Assembly: GCA_024684155.1 (NCBI GenBank)
Contig: JAIKXK010000265.1
Coordinates: forward strand, 1 to 33,942
Origin: Lachnospiraceae bacterium
GTDB taxonomy: Bacteria > Bacillota > Clostridia > Lachnospirales > Lachnospiraceae
Direction of reading: 5' to 3'
Length of the DNA stretch: 33,942 bases
Positions 9,271 through 17,758 of the stretch are shown piece by piece. Position numbers and translations under genes: made by a program. Below the pieces are notes generated by a model that saw only the letters and a program-made list of their open reading frames with translations, was not told the DNA's origin and ran no database searches. Within the stretch, counting starts at the first letter, position 1. Every line of letters starts with the position of its first letter.

Positions 9271-10173
9271 TTGAAAAAAGTATTGGTATTAGGTGGCAAT
9301 GGATTTATTTGCCGAAATCTTGTAAAAACACTAGTCCAAGGTGAAGATGAAGTATATAGTTTTGATTTACATATCCCAGAGAAAAAAATCCCTAAGGTTC
9401 ACTATTTAGAAGGTGATTTTTTTGATGACTATGTTTTGAAAAATGTAGTGCAGGGAATGGATATTGTATATCATGGTATTTGTACATTAAATCCAGGTAA
9501 CTCTAATGACAAATATATGCAGGGGTATACCAGGGATTTGGTACAAACAGTAAAATTATGTGATTTGCTTCGTGAGAATAACGCTAGAATGATTTTTTTG
9601 TCTTCTGGTGGTACGGTATATGGAAAACAACCGGAAATGCCTATAAAGGAAACGGTACTTCCTAGACCTATTAATCACTATGGAAATTTAAAACTCTGTA
9701 GCGAAAATATGATTCGTGTATTTAATGTACAAAATGATACGGACTTTCGTATAGTTCGAATATCAAATCCATATGGTCCGGGGCAGGATTATCAAAAAGG
9801 CGTGGGCTTTATTGATGCAGCTTTAAAAAGAGGCTTGGCAGGAGAAAAAGTACAGGTCTATGGAGATGGTAGTGTTGTTAGAGATTATATCTATATTGAA
9901 GATGTTTGTAATGTTTTAGCCCATATGGGTATGGACCCTGGAAAACATGATATTATCAACCTTGGTAGTGGAAGAGGTGCTTCTATGCAGGAAATCCTTT
10001 CCATTGTAAAAGGATTTATTCCTAATCTACAAGTGGAGTATTTGCCGGGGCGATCTGTGGATGTACCAGAGATTTATTTGGATAATCATCGATTAATGAA
10101 ACTATATCCATCAAAATTAACTACATTAGAAGATGGAATTAAAAAATATTATGAGTATTTAAAGGAGTTATAA
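9271..10173 (+). CDS. NAD-dependent sugar epimerase/reductase (extended SDR)
   Basis: An extended short-chain dehydrogenase/reductase of 300 aa acting on a nucleotide sugar. The cofactor-binding loop reads GGNGFICRN (residues 8-16): the third glycine of the usual GxxGxxG is Cys14. The catalytic set is visible as FLSSGGTVYG (S111/S112) and HYGNLK (Y137, K141). ISNPYGPGQ and VVRDYIYIEDV follow as in UDP-glucose 4-epimerases and dTDP-4-keto-6-deoxysugar reductases. The start is TTG 9271, with AAAGGAG at 9258-9264 upstream and the fold beginning at once. It lies directly before rmlC with 2 nt between, so a role as the 4-ketoreductase of a dTDP-6-deoxysugar pathway, or as an epimerase, is possible; I cannot choose between them. 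Confidence 0.85.
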   Translation: MKKVLVLGGNGFICRNLVKTLVQGEDEVYSFDLHIPEKKIPKVHYLEGDFFDDYVLKNVVQGMDIVYHGICTLNPGNSNDKYMQGYTRDLVQTVKLCDLLRENNARMIFLSSGGTVYGKQPEMPIKETVLPRPINHYGNLKLCSENMIRVFNVQNDTDFRIVRISNPYGPGQDYQKGVGFIDAALKRGLAGEKVQVYGDGSVVRDYIYIEDVCNVLAHMGMDPGKHDIINLGSGRGASMQEILSIVKGFIPNLQVEYLPGRSVDVPEIYLDNHRLMKLYPSKLTTLEDGIKKYYEYLKEL

Positions 10174-10175
10174 AC

Positions 10176-10754
10176 ATGAGTAAGATTACAGTTACAAAAA
10201 ATTGCAATGGAATTGAAGGACTTCACGTAATTGAACCAAAGGTATTTGGTGATGACAGAGGATATTTTACAGAAACATATAATTACAATGATTTTGCAGA
10301 AGAAGGAATCGATGTAAAATTTGTTCAGGACAATCAGTCTGCATCTAAAAAAGGTGTATTACGTGGTTTACATTTCCAGATTAACTATCCTCAGGATAAG
10401 CTGGTTCGTGTAATTAGAGGACGTGTATTTGATGTTGCTGTAGATTTAAGAGATGGATCTGATACTTATGGAAAATGGTTTGGTGTTGAACTAACAGCAG
10501 AGAATAAAAAACAGTTATTTATCCCTAAAAATTTTGCTCACGGATTTATTGTATTATCGGATGAAGCAGAGTTCTGTTACAAGGTAACTGATTTTTATCA
10601 TCCAAACGATGAGGGTGGATTAATGTGGAACGATCCAGATATCGCTGTAGAATGGCCAATGCCAGAAGGAATGGGACCAGACGATTTAATTTTATCTGAT
10701 AAAGATAAGGTAAACGACAGCTATCAGGAATTTTTAAAAAAGAAAAATAGCTAA
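10176..10754 (+). CDS. rmlC: dTDP-4-dehydrorhamnose 3,5-epimerase
   Basis: RmlC epimerises dTDP-4-keto-6-deoxy-glucose at C3 and C5 on the way to dTDP-L-rhamnose or an isomer. The 192-aa cupin has the family landmarks: DDRGYFTETYN (residues 26-36), QDNQSASKKGVLRGLHFQ with catalytic His66, the substrate-binding VIRGRVFDVAVDLR, FIPKNFAHGFIVLSDEAEFCYK and YHPNDEGGLMWNDPDIAVEWP. AAAGGAG upstream of ATG 10176 is a strong ribosome binding site. The neighbouring SDR gene probably supplies a later step, whereas RmlB must be encoded outside the window. Confidence 0.97.
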   Translation: MSKITVTKNCNGIEGLHVIEPKVFGDDRGYFTETYNYNDFAEEGIDVKFVQDNQSASKKGVLRGLHFQINYPQDKLVRVIRGRVFDVAVDLRDGSDTYGKWFGVELTAENKKQLFIPKNFAHGFIVLSDEAEFCYKVTDFYHPNDEGGLMWNDPDIAVEWPMPEGMGPDDLILSDKDKVNDSYQEFLKKKNS

Positions 10755-10765
10755 GGATAGAAACT

Positions 10766-11608
10766 ATGAGTAAGAATTTTGCCTGTGTGGAAATAGTAAA
10801 AGAACTGATAGAAAATAGAAAACTAGTTTTCACTCTTGGAAAAAATGATTTTAAAACGAAATATGCGGGACAATACTTAGGTATTGTCTGGGCATTTGTT
10901 CAGCCTGTAATTACAGTATTGGTATATTGGTTTGTATTTGAAAAAGCCTTAAATCAAGGAACTCGAATCACAAAGGCAGGAATTGAAGTGCCTTATGTTT
11001 TATGGCTGATTGCGGGCTTAGTACCTTGGTTTTATTTCTCGGAGTTGATGGCACAGGGAACATCGGCATTAATTGATTATAACTATTTGGTAAAAAAGGT
11101 TGTATTTAATATTAGTACTTTGCCAGTAGTAAAAATGATTTCTAGTCTATTTGTTCATTTTTTCTTTGTGGCATTTACTTTATTTTTGTATTGTTTATAT
11201 GGAAATTATCCAGATTTGTATACATTGCAGTTAATCTATTATTCCGTGGCAATGTCCATATTTATACTTGGATTTATCTATGCGTCAAGTGCAATTGTGG
11301 TTTTCTTTAGAGATTTCTCTCAGGTGATTAGCATTGCTCTTCAAGTAGGCATGTGGGTTACCCCTATTATGTGGAATCTGGATGGAATGGTTACGGCAGG
11401 ACGCATTGGTAAGACTTTAGAAATAATCATAAAATTAAACCCTATGTATTACATTGTAAATGGTTATAGAGAATCTCTAATTTCAAAGGTTTGGTTTTGG
11501 GAGAATCCTACCCTTACCATTTACTATTGGGGGTTGACTATTTTTATGTTTGTATTTGGCACATCTGTATTTAGAAAATTAAAAGTTCATTTTGCAGACG
11601 TGTTGTAA
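10766..11608 (+). CDS. wzm: ABC-2 type polysaccharide export permease (Wzm/RgpC/TagG type)
   Basis: A 280-aa inner-membrane permease with about six hydrophobic helices. The N-terminal amphipathic stretch and KNDFKTKYAGQYLGIVWAFVQP (around residues 27-48) are the hallmark of ABC-2 exporters for lipid-linked O-antigen, rhamnan or teichoic acid. VTPIMWNLDGM and KLNPMYYIVNGYRE near the C-terminus are also typical of the family. It would form a dimer and work with the ATPase encoded 11 nt downstream to move undecaprenyl-linked glycan to the outer face. AAGGAT near 10753 precedes ATG 10766. The gene symbol reflects family role rather than demonstrated orthology. Confidence 0.93.
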   Translation: MSKNFACVEIVKELIENRKLVFTLGKNDFKTKYAGQYLGIVWAFVQPVITVLVYWFVFEKALNQGTRITKAGIEVPYVLWLIAGLVPWFYFSELMAQGTSALIDYNYLVKKVVFNISTLPVVKMISSLFVHFFFVAFTLFLYCLYGNYPDLYTLQLIYYSVAMSIFILGFIYASSAIVVFFRDFSQVISIALQVGMWVTPIMWNLDGMVTAGRIGKTLEIIIKLNPMYYIVNGYRESLISKVWFWENPTLTIYYWGLTIFMFVFGTSVFRKLKVHFADVL

Positions 11609-11619
11609 GGAATAGAGTT

Positions 11620-12927
11620 ATGGAAGAATATGCAATTCAAGTAAAAGATGTCAGCAAGATGTATAAATTATTTGATGACAATAAGTCACGAGTAATGGAT
11701 GCTCTTGGACTGACAAAGAAACAACTATATAAAGAACACTATGCTTTGCATCATATGGAGTTTGATGTAAAAAAAGGAGAAACCGTAGGATTAATCGGAA
11801 CCAATGGTGCTGGTAAATCCACCATATTAAAAATCATAACTGGTGTATTACATCCAACCGAGGGGAATGTGGAGATTGATGGAAGAATCTCTGCACTTCT
11901 AGAGTTAGGGGCTGGATTTAATATGGAGTATACCGGCATTGAAAATATTTACCTAAATGGAACAATGATTGGGTTCTCAAAAGAAGAAATAGATGAGAAG
12001 TTAGATGATATTTTAAATTTTGCCGATATTGGAGATTTTGTTTATCAGCCGGTGAAAACCTATTCTTCAGGTATGTTTGTTCGTTTGGCTTTTGCAGTAG
12101 CAATTAATATTGATCCTGAAATTCTGATTGTAGATGAAGCCCTTTCTGTTGGTGATGTTTTCTTCCAGGCAAAATGCTATAAAAAGTTTGAAGAATTTAA
12201 GGCAATGGGAAAGACAATCCTATTTGTAAGTCATGATTTATCCAGCATTACAAGATATTGTGATCGTGTCATTTTATTAAACAAAGGTCGTAAGCTTGCA
12301 GAAGGCACCCCTGGAGAAATGGTAAATCTTTACAAGCGAGTTTTGGCGGGAGCTGCTGATGTTGAGGGGATTGAAGCTGGAGAAAAAGGCGCATTAGAAC
12401 CTAAAACCGGTAGTGTGATAGATAAAGACGGAATGTGGAAAAGTCACTTTACCATTAACCCTAAGGTGGACGAGTATGGTGATGGTAAAGCAGAAATTAT
12501 AGATTTCGGTGTGTTTGATGAAAGAAATCTTGTAACAAATACACTTCAAAAAGGAGAGAAATTTACCATTCGCTCAAGGGTAAAGTTCCATTCGAAAATG
12601 GAAAATCCTATTTTTACTTATACCTTAAAGAATATTCAGGGAGTAGCGATTACTGGTACTAACACCATGTATGAAAAAGTAGATACAGATACTGCAAATG
12701 ATGGTGATGTATATGAAGTTGCTTTTTCTCAGGAAATGAGTCTTCAGGGCGGTGAATACTTATTATCGATTAGTTGTACCAGCTATGAAGGTGGAGAATT
12801 CCATGTTCATAATCGTTTATATGATGTAATTAACTTAACGGTGATTTCGACACAAAACACCGTAGGATTTTATGATATGTTTTCTGAAGTTTCAGTGGAA
12901 CGTAATGGAGAAACCATATTAAACTAG
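11620..12927 (+). CDS. wzt: ABC exporter ATPase with C-terminal glycan-binding domain (Wzt type)
   Basis: The 435-aa protein has an N-terminal ABC ATPase and a C-terminal Wzt_C-like beta-sandwich. Visible are Walker A GTNGAGKST (60-68), the degenerate signature YSSGM (148-152) usual in this subfamily, Walker B ILIVDE (168-173) and the H-loop FVSHD around 201-205. Residues about 285-430 (DFGVFDERN, KGEKFTIRSRVKF, TYTLKNIQGVAITGTNT, LQGGEYLLSISCTSYEGG) match the carbohydrate-binding domain that in E. coli O9a recognises the terminal modification of the finished chain. The presence of this domain suggests capped chains are selected for export, which fits the methyltransferase and kinase-like genes immediately after it. 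It pairs with the permease gene just upstream. Confidence 0.94.
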   Translation: MEEYAIQVKDVSKMYKLFDDNKSRVMDALGLTKKQLYKEHYALHHMEFDVKKGETVGLIGTNGAGKSTILKIITGVLHPTEGNVEIDGRISALLELGAGFNMEYTGIENIYLNGTMIGFSKEEIDEKLDDILNFADIGDFVYQPVKTYSSGMFVRLAFAVAINIDPEILIVDEALSVGDVFFQAKCYKKFEEFKAMGKTILFVSHDLSSITRYCDRVILLNKGRKLAEGTPGEMVNLYKRVLAGAADVEGIEAGEKGALEPKTGSVIDKDGMWKSHFTINPKVDEYGDGKAEIIDFGVFDERNLVTNTLQKGEKFTIRSRVKFHSKMENPIFTYTLKNIQGVAITGTNTMYEKVDTDTANDGDVYEVAFSQEMSLQGGEYLLSISCTSYEGGEFHVHNRLYDVINLTVISTQNTVGFYDMFSEVSVERNGETILN

Positions 12928-12938
12928 TGGGGGTCACT

Positions 12939-13796
12939 TTGAAACAAGAAGAATTAATGCGAATACAAAGCATTGTGGAAGATGGGAAAAACCTTTCTTA
13001 TTCCGAAAAAAAAGAATATTTCCAGACAGAAGCATTCCATAGCGAATCGGTGTCTGTATTGGAACAGTTATCTTATTATAGAGAAAATCTCTACAATTGG
13101 TATCCGTTTCAATCCAGTGATCGTGTTTTAGTTTTAGGATGTGAGTGTGGCTATCTAACGGACTTTCTTTGCCAAAAGGTGAAGAAAGTTGTTTGCGTTG
13201 AACAGGAAAAAATATTTTCAGATATTTGTAATTCGAGATTTCATCAATATGAGAATTTTCAAATGGTAATCGTAGATCATCTCCTTTCCTTTGCAAAAGA
13301 TGAAAAAGAGGAATATGACATTATTATCTGTGATCATGGCATAGAAAAATATGGAGAAGCCTTATTTGAAGTTTTAAAAGAGCTTTGTAAGAGTACTACT
13401 ACCGTATTTGTTTCTGGTTCTAATCGTTTGGGAATGAAATATTGGAATGGGGCGCAAACAAAACAATATCCCAATCTGTTTGCAGGATTGCAACAAGATT
13501 ATGTGAAAGTGGAACATAGATTGTATTCCAGAAAAGAATATATAAAACTATTTGCGCGGGCAGGGTTCGTAGATGATATTTATGAGTATTATCCTTATCC
13601 CGATGAAGTATTCCCAACTGCAATTTATTCAGAAAATCGTCTTCCTAAAGTAGGAGAATTAAATAAACAGTTAAGGGATTTTTCTGAAAAGAAGGTAAGC
13701 TTTTTTAAAGAAAACGAAGCGTTTGATGTTGTAATTGAACAGGAAAACTTCCCAGAGTTTTCCAACGGGTTATTATTTGTATTACAGGTGAAATAA
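12939..13796 (+). CDS. SAM-dependent methyltransferase, possible glycan chain terminator
   Basis: A class I methyltransferase-like protein of about 285 aa. Counted from the upstream GTG, the SAM-binding strand reads RVLVLGCECGYLTDFL (66-81) and an acidic residue ends the second strand (VVCVEQ, E92). DIIICDHGIEKYG corresponds to motif IV. The preceding YYRENLYNWYPF segment is typical of methyltransferases found with glycan glycosyltransferases. Motif I has GCECG instead of the usual GxGxG. Two starts are possible: GTG 12927, overlapping the wzt stop by one base but with no nearby ribosome binding site, or TTG 12939, which I prefer because a GGGGG purine tract lies 5 nt upstream. Position between wzt and a kinase-like gene suggests it methylates the non-reducing end of the chain, as the methyltransferase half of WbdD does. 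This is inference. Confidence 0.77.
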   Translation: MKQEELMRIQSIVEDGKNLSYSEKKEYFQTEAFHSESVSVLEQLSYYRENLYNWYPFQSSDRVLVLGCECGYLTDFLCQKVKKVVCVEQEKIFSDICNSRFHQYENFQMVIVDHLLSFAKDEKEEYDIIICDHGIEKYGEALFEVLKELCKSTTTVFVSGSNRLGMKYWNGAQTKQYPNLFAGLQQDYVKVEHRLYSRKEYIKLFARAGFVDDIYEYYPYPDEVFPTAIYSENRLPKVGELNKQLRDFSEKKVSFFKENEAFDVVIEQENFPEFSNGLLFVLQVK

Positions 13797-13797
13797 A

Positions 13798-16728
13798 ATG
13801 GAAAGAATTATTTATTCTAAGTTTTCCAATGACAGAAAAAAAGAATATGCTTTGGTAACAAAAATTCTATCAAAGGATAATGAATTATATGTGTTAAAGG
13901 AAAGTGAGGAAGAAACAGCAAAAAACCATATATTTAAGCTCGTGGAAATCTGTGAGGGGTTAAAAAAACAACTTTTAGATACAGACTTTTATGTTCCTAT
14001 GAGTAAGAAAACAACCAATGGAATCAGAATGGAATATGTAGAAGGCAAGACGCTAGAAGAACATTTTGACGAATTATTAGTAGAGGGAAAAACAAAGGAA
14101 TGTGCAGAAGAAATATATGATTTTTTAAAAGATCTTTTGGAAAAAATACCACACAGTGATTTTAAGATGACAGAAGAATTTTCTGACGTCTTTGGTGAGG
14201 TAACATTGCCAGAGGGGTTATCTAGTTTTGAATGGTCAGATATTGATTTAATTTTCCCTAATATTATTTTGAGTAATAAAGGAAAAGCTATTATTGATTA
14301 TGAATGGACGTTCCATTTTCCTGTTCCGGTGGAGTATATTTGGTTTCGCTCACTTCATAGCTATATTGATTATAGCGAGAAGAGAAAAGAACTTTTAGAT
14401 TATAACTTATATGAGAAACTTGGAATTACAGAAGATATGATAGGTGCATTTTGGAAGATGGAAGATGCTTTCCAAAGTGGTATTTATGAAAAGAGTAGTT
14501 CCTTGGATGAGTTCCATGAAAAGGTGGGGCTTGAGCATTTTTCTTTTCCTTCTGATTATGAGTGTATTCATATGCCAGAGGAAACACCTGGTGATTTCTT
14601 ACGTGTTATAGCAGAATTAGAATCCGAAATTGACAGACAGGTAGAGCGTAAGATGGAAGGGTCTTGCTCTATAAAAAAATTAATTTTATGGGCAGCAAAA
14701 CTTTATGGTAGCGCATCAGAGAAAGAAAAAGAGTTGGCTCATAGAAGTATGAATGCCTCCATGTATTCCTACGATATTTTATTTCCAAATGAGTTGCAAC
14801 ATGATGAATTTATAGTAGTAGATACTGTGAATCAGAAAGCAATGGATGGGCTAAATAGTGGAAAAATTGTTGTAGTGGATGATTGGCTTTATGACAAAGA
14901 AGAAGTGACTCTATGTGATTTACTAGAAGAAAAAACTGAACTGGATTGCAGTTTGTCTTTTTCATATAAGAATGCAAAAGTGTTTTTAGAAGAACGAATG
15001 AAAGATGAACAGAAAAAAACACAAACACTGTTTTCTAATGTGAGAAAAAGAGAAAGAGAAAAAAATGAGAGAAATCTTGCTACGAAAAAAAAGAACGTCA
15101 TATTCTTTTTGGTTTTAGGAGTTTTGACTGTTTTTCGTATTGGTTTGCAACTTCGCTTGCCTATAGGAGCATTTCCTGCTCAATATAGTGACGATGGTAT
15201 TATGATGAGTAATGCCATTAATCTTATGCAGGGAAACTATTTAGGAGAGTATAATTCCTATGTTTTAACAAAGGGGATTTCTTATTCCTTGTTTTTGGTA
15301 CTTACTTATGCAACCATGATTCCTTATGGAATGATGTTATGTATATGGAATATTATTTCTGCAGTAGTGTTTTTGCGCGGAATTTCGCCTCGGATATATT
15401 CAAAAAAATTATTTGCATTTTTATATTTGGTATTACTGTACTTACCAATAGGAATGGATCGATTTATTGGAACAAGAATTTATCGAATTGGAATTATGCC
15501 TTACTTTGCTCTTTTGGTAGCTGGCTGTGCAATTGGTGCTTATCTTAGAAGGGATAAGGGAAGCAAAGCTCTTTTGCCATGGCTGATCTTTGAGGGATTA
15601 TTCCTGGCATTTTTCTATAATATTCGTGAAGATTCTATTTGGATTATGCCATTAGTATTTGTGATTCTAATCATAGAGATAGCTTTAGTTTTCGGTGGAT
15701 TGTGTAAGAAAGAGATGAATCTTTCGAAATTTCTTAAAAGAAGTTTGTTGTATTTACTTCCCATCCTTATATTGTTTGGAACACAGCAGATTTATAAAGG
15801 GGTAAATTATTGTGTATATGGAATTGCAGAAGTAAATGATCGAGCAGGATCTTCCTATGCGGATGTATTAGAGGATTTATATCATATTGATGGCGAAATT
15901 GAGAGAGTAGATGTCTGGGTAACACAGGAAATGCTTCAGAATGCCATTGATGTAAGTCCAACACTTGCATCGATTGAGAAAGAAATCCATGAGAATATGG
16001 CTCAATGGGCAGTGGAAAAGCAGGTACGTGGAGATTTAGTTGGTTGGGCATTGCGAGAAGCAGTAGCAGAAGCTGGCTATTATAAAGATGCTGTTTCAAC
16101 CGAAGCGTTCTATGCTGATGTTCACAAAGAACTAACAGACGCTTTTTCCAACGGCTCTTTAAAGGAAAGGGATGGAATCTATTTATCTTCACAGTTACAG
16201 GCAACAACTCCAAAAGAACTTGTAAAGGTAGTATTAAAATCTCTTCGCACAATGTTTTATGATAGTACCTATTACGAAGTGAAGGCAGAAGCTCAAAAAG
16301 CTCAAGGAAATGTAGATGAAGTCCGTACCTTCGAAAGAGTTACTGGACAACTTGCAGTAATGACAGAAAAGGATTTAAAGGGATATAACAAAGAAGCGAT
16401 TACGGTTGCTAATGCAATTATTTTTGTTTATCGCATTCTGGGATTTATCACTACGCTTTTAAGTGTAGTTGCATATTTATATTTAACAATTTCACTGTTG
16501 AAAAAAAGAAAGTACCAAAATGTTATCTGTATGGATTCATGGTTGATTTTAACAGGTCTTATTCTCAGTGCATTTGTACTTTGTTTTGGAGTAATGATGG
16601 CCATGCGATGGTTTGTGGACAATGTGAATATTTGGTCTGCTTTTTATACAGCAGCTTGTTTTCCATATATTGTATTGTTTAAATGGCTGGCACTTTACTT
16701 AGGTTATAAAGAGTATAAGGAAGGATAA
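13798..16728 (+). CDS. Kinase-like domain fused to polytopic GT-C-like membrane domain
   Basis: A 976-aa fusion. Residues 1-250 look like a protein/aminoglycoside kinase fold: K34 in YVLKESE, a hinge-like IRMEYVEGKTLEEHF (77-90), a catalytic-loop-like DLIFPN (D150, N155) and a DFG-equivalent IIDYEW (D167). Residues 395-432 are a highly charged helical segment that may be a short coiled coil. From residue 433 onward there are about ten hydrophobic helices, with an acidic AQYSDDGIMM (D465, D466) after the first, as in GT-C transferases, and a soluble loop of about 200 residues (668-865) before the last helices. The kinase-like part would be cytoplasmic. The start is ATG 13798, one nucleotide after the methyltransferase stop, with AGGTGA upstream. 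Kinase activity and the GT-C role are inferred from motifs. Confidence 0.75.
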   Translation: MERIIYSKFSNDRKKEYALVTKILSKDNELYVLKESEEETAKNHIFKLVEICEGLKKQLLDTDFYVPMSKKTTNGIRMEYVEGKTLEEHFDELLVEGKTKECAEEIYDFLKDLLEKIPHSDFKMTEEFSDVFGEVTLPEGLSSFEWSDIDLIFPNIILSNKGKAIIDYEWTFHFPVPVEYIWFRSLHSYIDYSEKRKELLDYNLYEKLGITEDMIGAFWKMEDAFQSGIYEKSSSLDEFHEKVGLEHFSFPSDYECIHMPEETPGDFLRVIAELESEIDRQVERKMEGSCSIKKLILWAAKLYGSASEKEKELAHRSMNASMYSYDILFPNELQHDEFIVVDTVNQKAMDGLNSGKIVVVDDWLYDKEEVTLCDLLEEKTELDCSLSFSYKNAKVFLEERMKDEQKKTQTLFSNVRKREREKNERNLATKKKNVIFFLVLGVLTVFRIGLQLRLPIGAFPAQYSDDGIMMSNAINLMQGNYLGEYNSYVLTKGISYSLFLVLTYATMIPYGMMLCIWNIISAVVFLRGISPRIYSKKLFAFLYLVLLYLPIGMDRFIGTRIYRIGIMPYFALLVAGCAIGAYLRRDKGSKALLPWLIFEGLFLAFFYNIREDSIWIMPLVFVILIIEIALVFGGLCKKEMNLSKFLKRSLLYLLPILILFGTQQIYKGVNYCVYGIAEVNDRAGSSYADVLEDLYHIDGEIERVDVWVTQEMLQNAIDVSPTLASIEKEIHENMAQWAVEKQVRGDLVGWALREAVAEAGYYKDAVSTEAFYADVHKELTDAFSNGSLKERDGIYLSSQLQATTPKELVKVVLKSLRTMFYDSTYYEVKAEAQKAQGNVDEVRTFERVTGQLAVMTEKDLKGYNKEAITVANAIIFVYRILGFITTLLSVVAYLYLTISLLKKRKYQNVICMDSWLILTGLILSAFVLCFGVMMAMRWFVDNVNIWSAFYTAACFPYIVLFKWLALYLGYKEYKEG

Positions 16729-16729
16729 T

Positions 16730-17749
16730 ATGATTATTAAACTTGGAATTGCCTGTATAGGAATTCTTCTGTCTTCCCTATGTGTGGGACTGAATTTTAT
16801 AAAGGAAAAATTTAATATTGTGGAAGCGGTATTATATGGATTTCTTGGAGTCTTGGGAGGATTAGAAGTCATTTCTCTTCCGTGCATCTATCTTAGACAA
16901 AGCTTTTCTTCGTTTTTTTTGATCGGACTTATTGCAGTAGTTGTAGCATCTGTTATAGGTGTGTTTAGAAAGCGTAAATATTTGCTGACCTGGATAAAGG
17001 AAAGTGTTCGGGGAATTCCTAAAAATATATATTTCTTTATATTTTTGGTTTTCTTATTGGGACAGGTAGGAATATTACAGCTTACTTATCATATGGATGA
17101 AGATGATGCCTTTTATGTTGCTACTAGTACGACTTCGATAGATACGGATACGTTATATATTTATGATGCATTTACAGGAGAAGCTTATGATACCTATCCA
17201 GCAAGATATGTATTATCCCCATTTCCTTTGTATACAGCTTTTGTAGCAAAATGTTTCGGTCTTCGACCTATGGTGGTAGCCCATACAGTTTTTGCAGCTG
17301 TTATGATTATATTGGCGTATGGTGCAATCTGGCTGTTTTCGGAATTATTCTTTGAGGATGGAGAAAAGAAAAGTATTGTCATGGTAATAGCTTCAGGACT
17401 TACAGTATTTTCTTATTATTCTGCTGACATTGCAGGAGCTAGACTTTTGCTTCGCCCATGGCAGGGGAAAACTCTGTTAGCATCCATTGTATTGCCAGTC
17501 ATATTGTATTTTGTTTTAAAATGCGGGAAAAAAGCGAGTATGTCGCTTTTGGAATTTTGTCTGTTATTTCTTATGATGTTAGGCGCATGCTTTGTATCCT
17601 CTATGGGAATTGTTTTATCAGTTGTTATGCTTGGTGTTATTCTTGTAGTTTTATTTTTGCAGACAAAAAATATAAAAATGTTGTTGCAGGGAATTGCTTG
17701 CTGCATTCCAGGAGCAGCACTTTCTTTGATTTATTTAATGATTCGATAG
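16730..17749 (+). CDS. GT-C-like membrane protein, N-terminal part (DUF6077-like)
   Basis: A 339-aa polytopic membrane protein with about nine hydrophobic helices. After the third helix comes TYHMDEDDAFYVATSTTS (residues 119-136), where D123, E124, D125 and D126 are the acidic cluster expected in the first outer loop of a GT-C glycosyltransferase. LRPWQGKTLLASIVLPVI is another conserved-looking segment. The resemblance to DUF6077 is from memory. The protein lacks the C-terminal helices and soluble domain usual for GT-C proteins; these appear to be encoded by the next gene, which lies in the same reading frame after a single TAG (17747-17749). It starts 1 nt after the previous stop. It is probably one half of a two-part enzyme or the front of an interrupted gene. 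Confidence 0.7.
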   Translation: MIIKLGIACIGILLSSLCVGLNFIKEKFNIVEAVLYGFLGVLGGLEVISLPCIYLRQSFSSFFLIGLIAVVVASVIGVFRKRKYLLTWIKESVRGIPKNIYFFIFLVFLLGQVGILQLTYHMDEDDAFYVATSTTSIDTDTLYIYDAFTGEAYDTYPARYVLSPFPLYTAFVAKCFGLRPMVVAHTVFAAVMIILAYGAIWLFSELFFEDGEKKSIVMVIASGLTVFSYYSADIAGARLLLRPWQGKTLLASIVLPVILYFVLKCGKKASMSLLEFCLLFLMMLGACFVSSMGIVLSVVMLGVILVVLFLQTKNIKMLLQGIACCIPGAALSLIYLMIR

Positions 17750-17758
17750 GATAGAAAA

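Noticed and set aside
15767..16252. 161-codon open frame on the minus strand inside the kinase-GT-C gene
   Set aside because: It is antisense to a well-supported coding region, its composition is Leu/His/Gln-rich as expected for a reverse-frame shadow, and no domain is recognisable.
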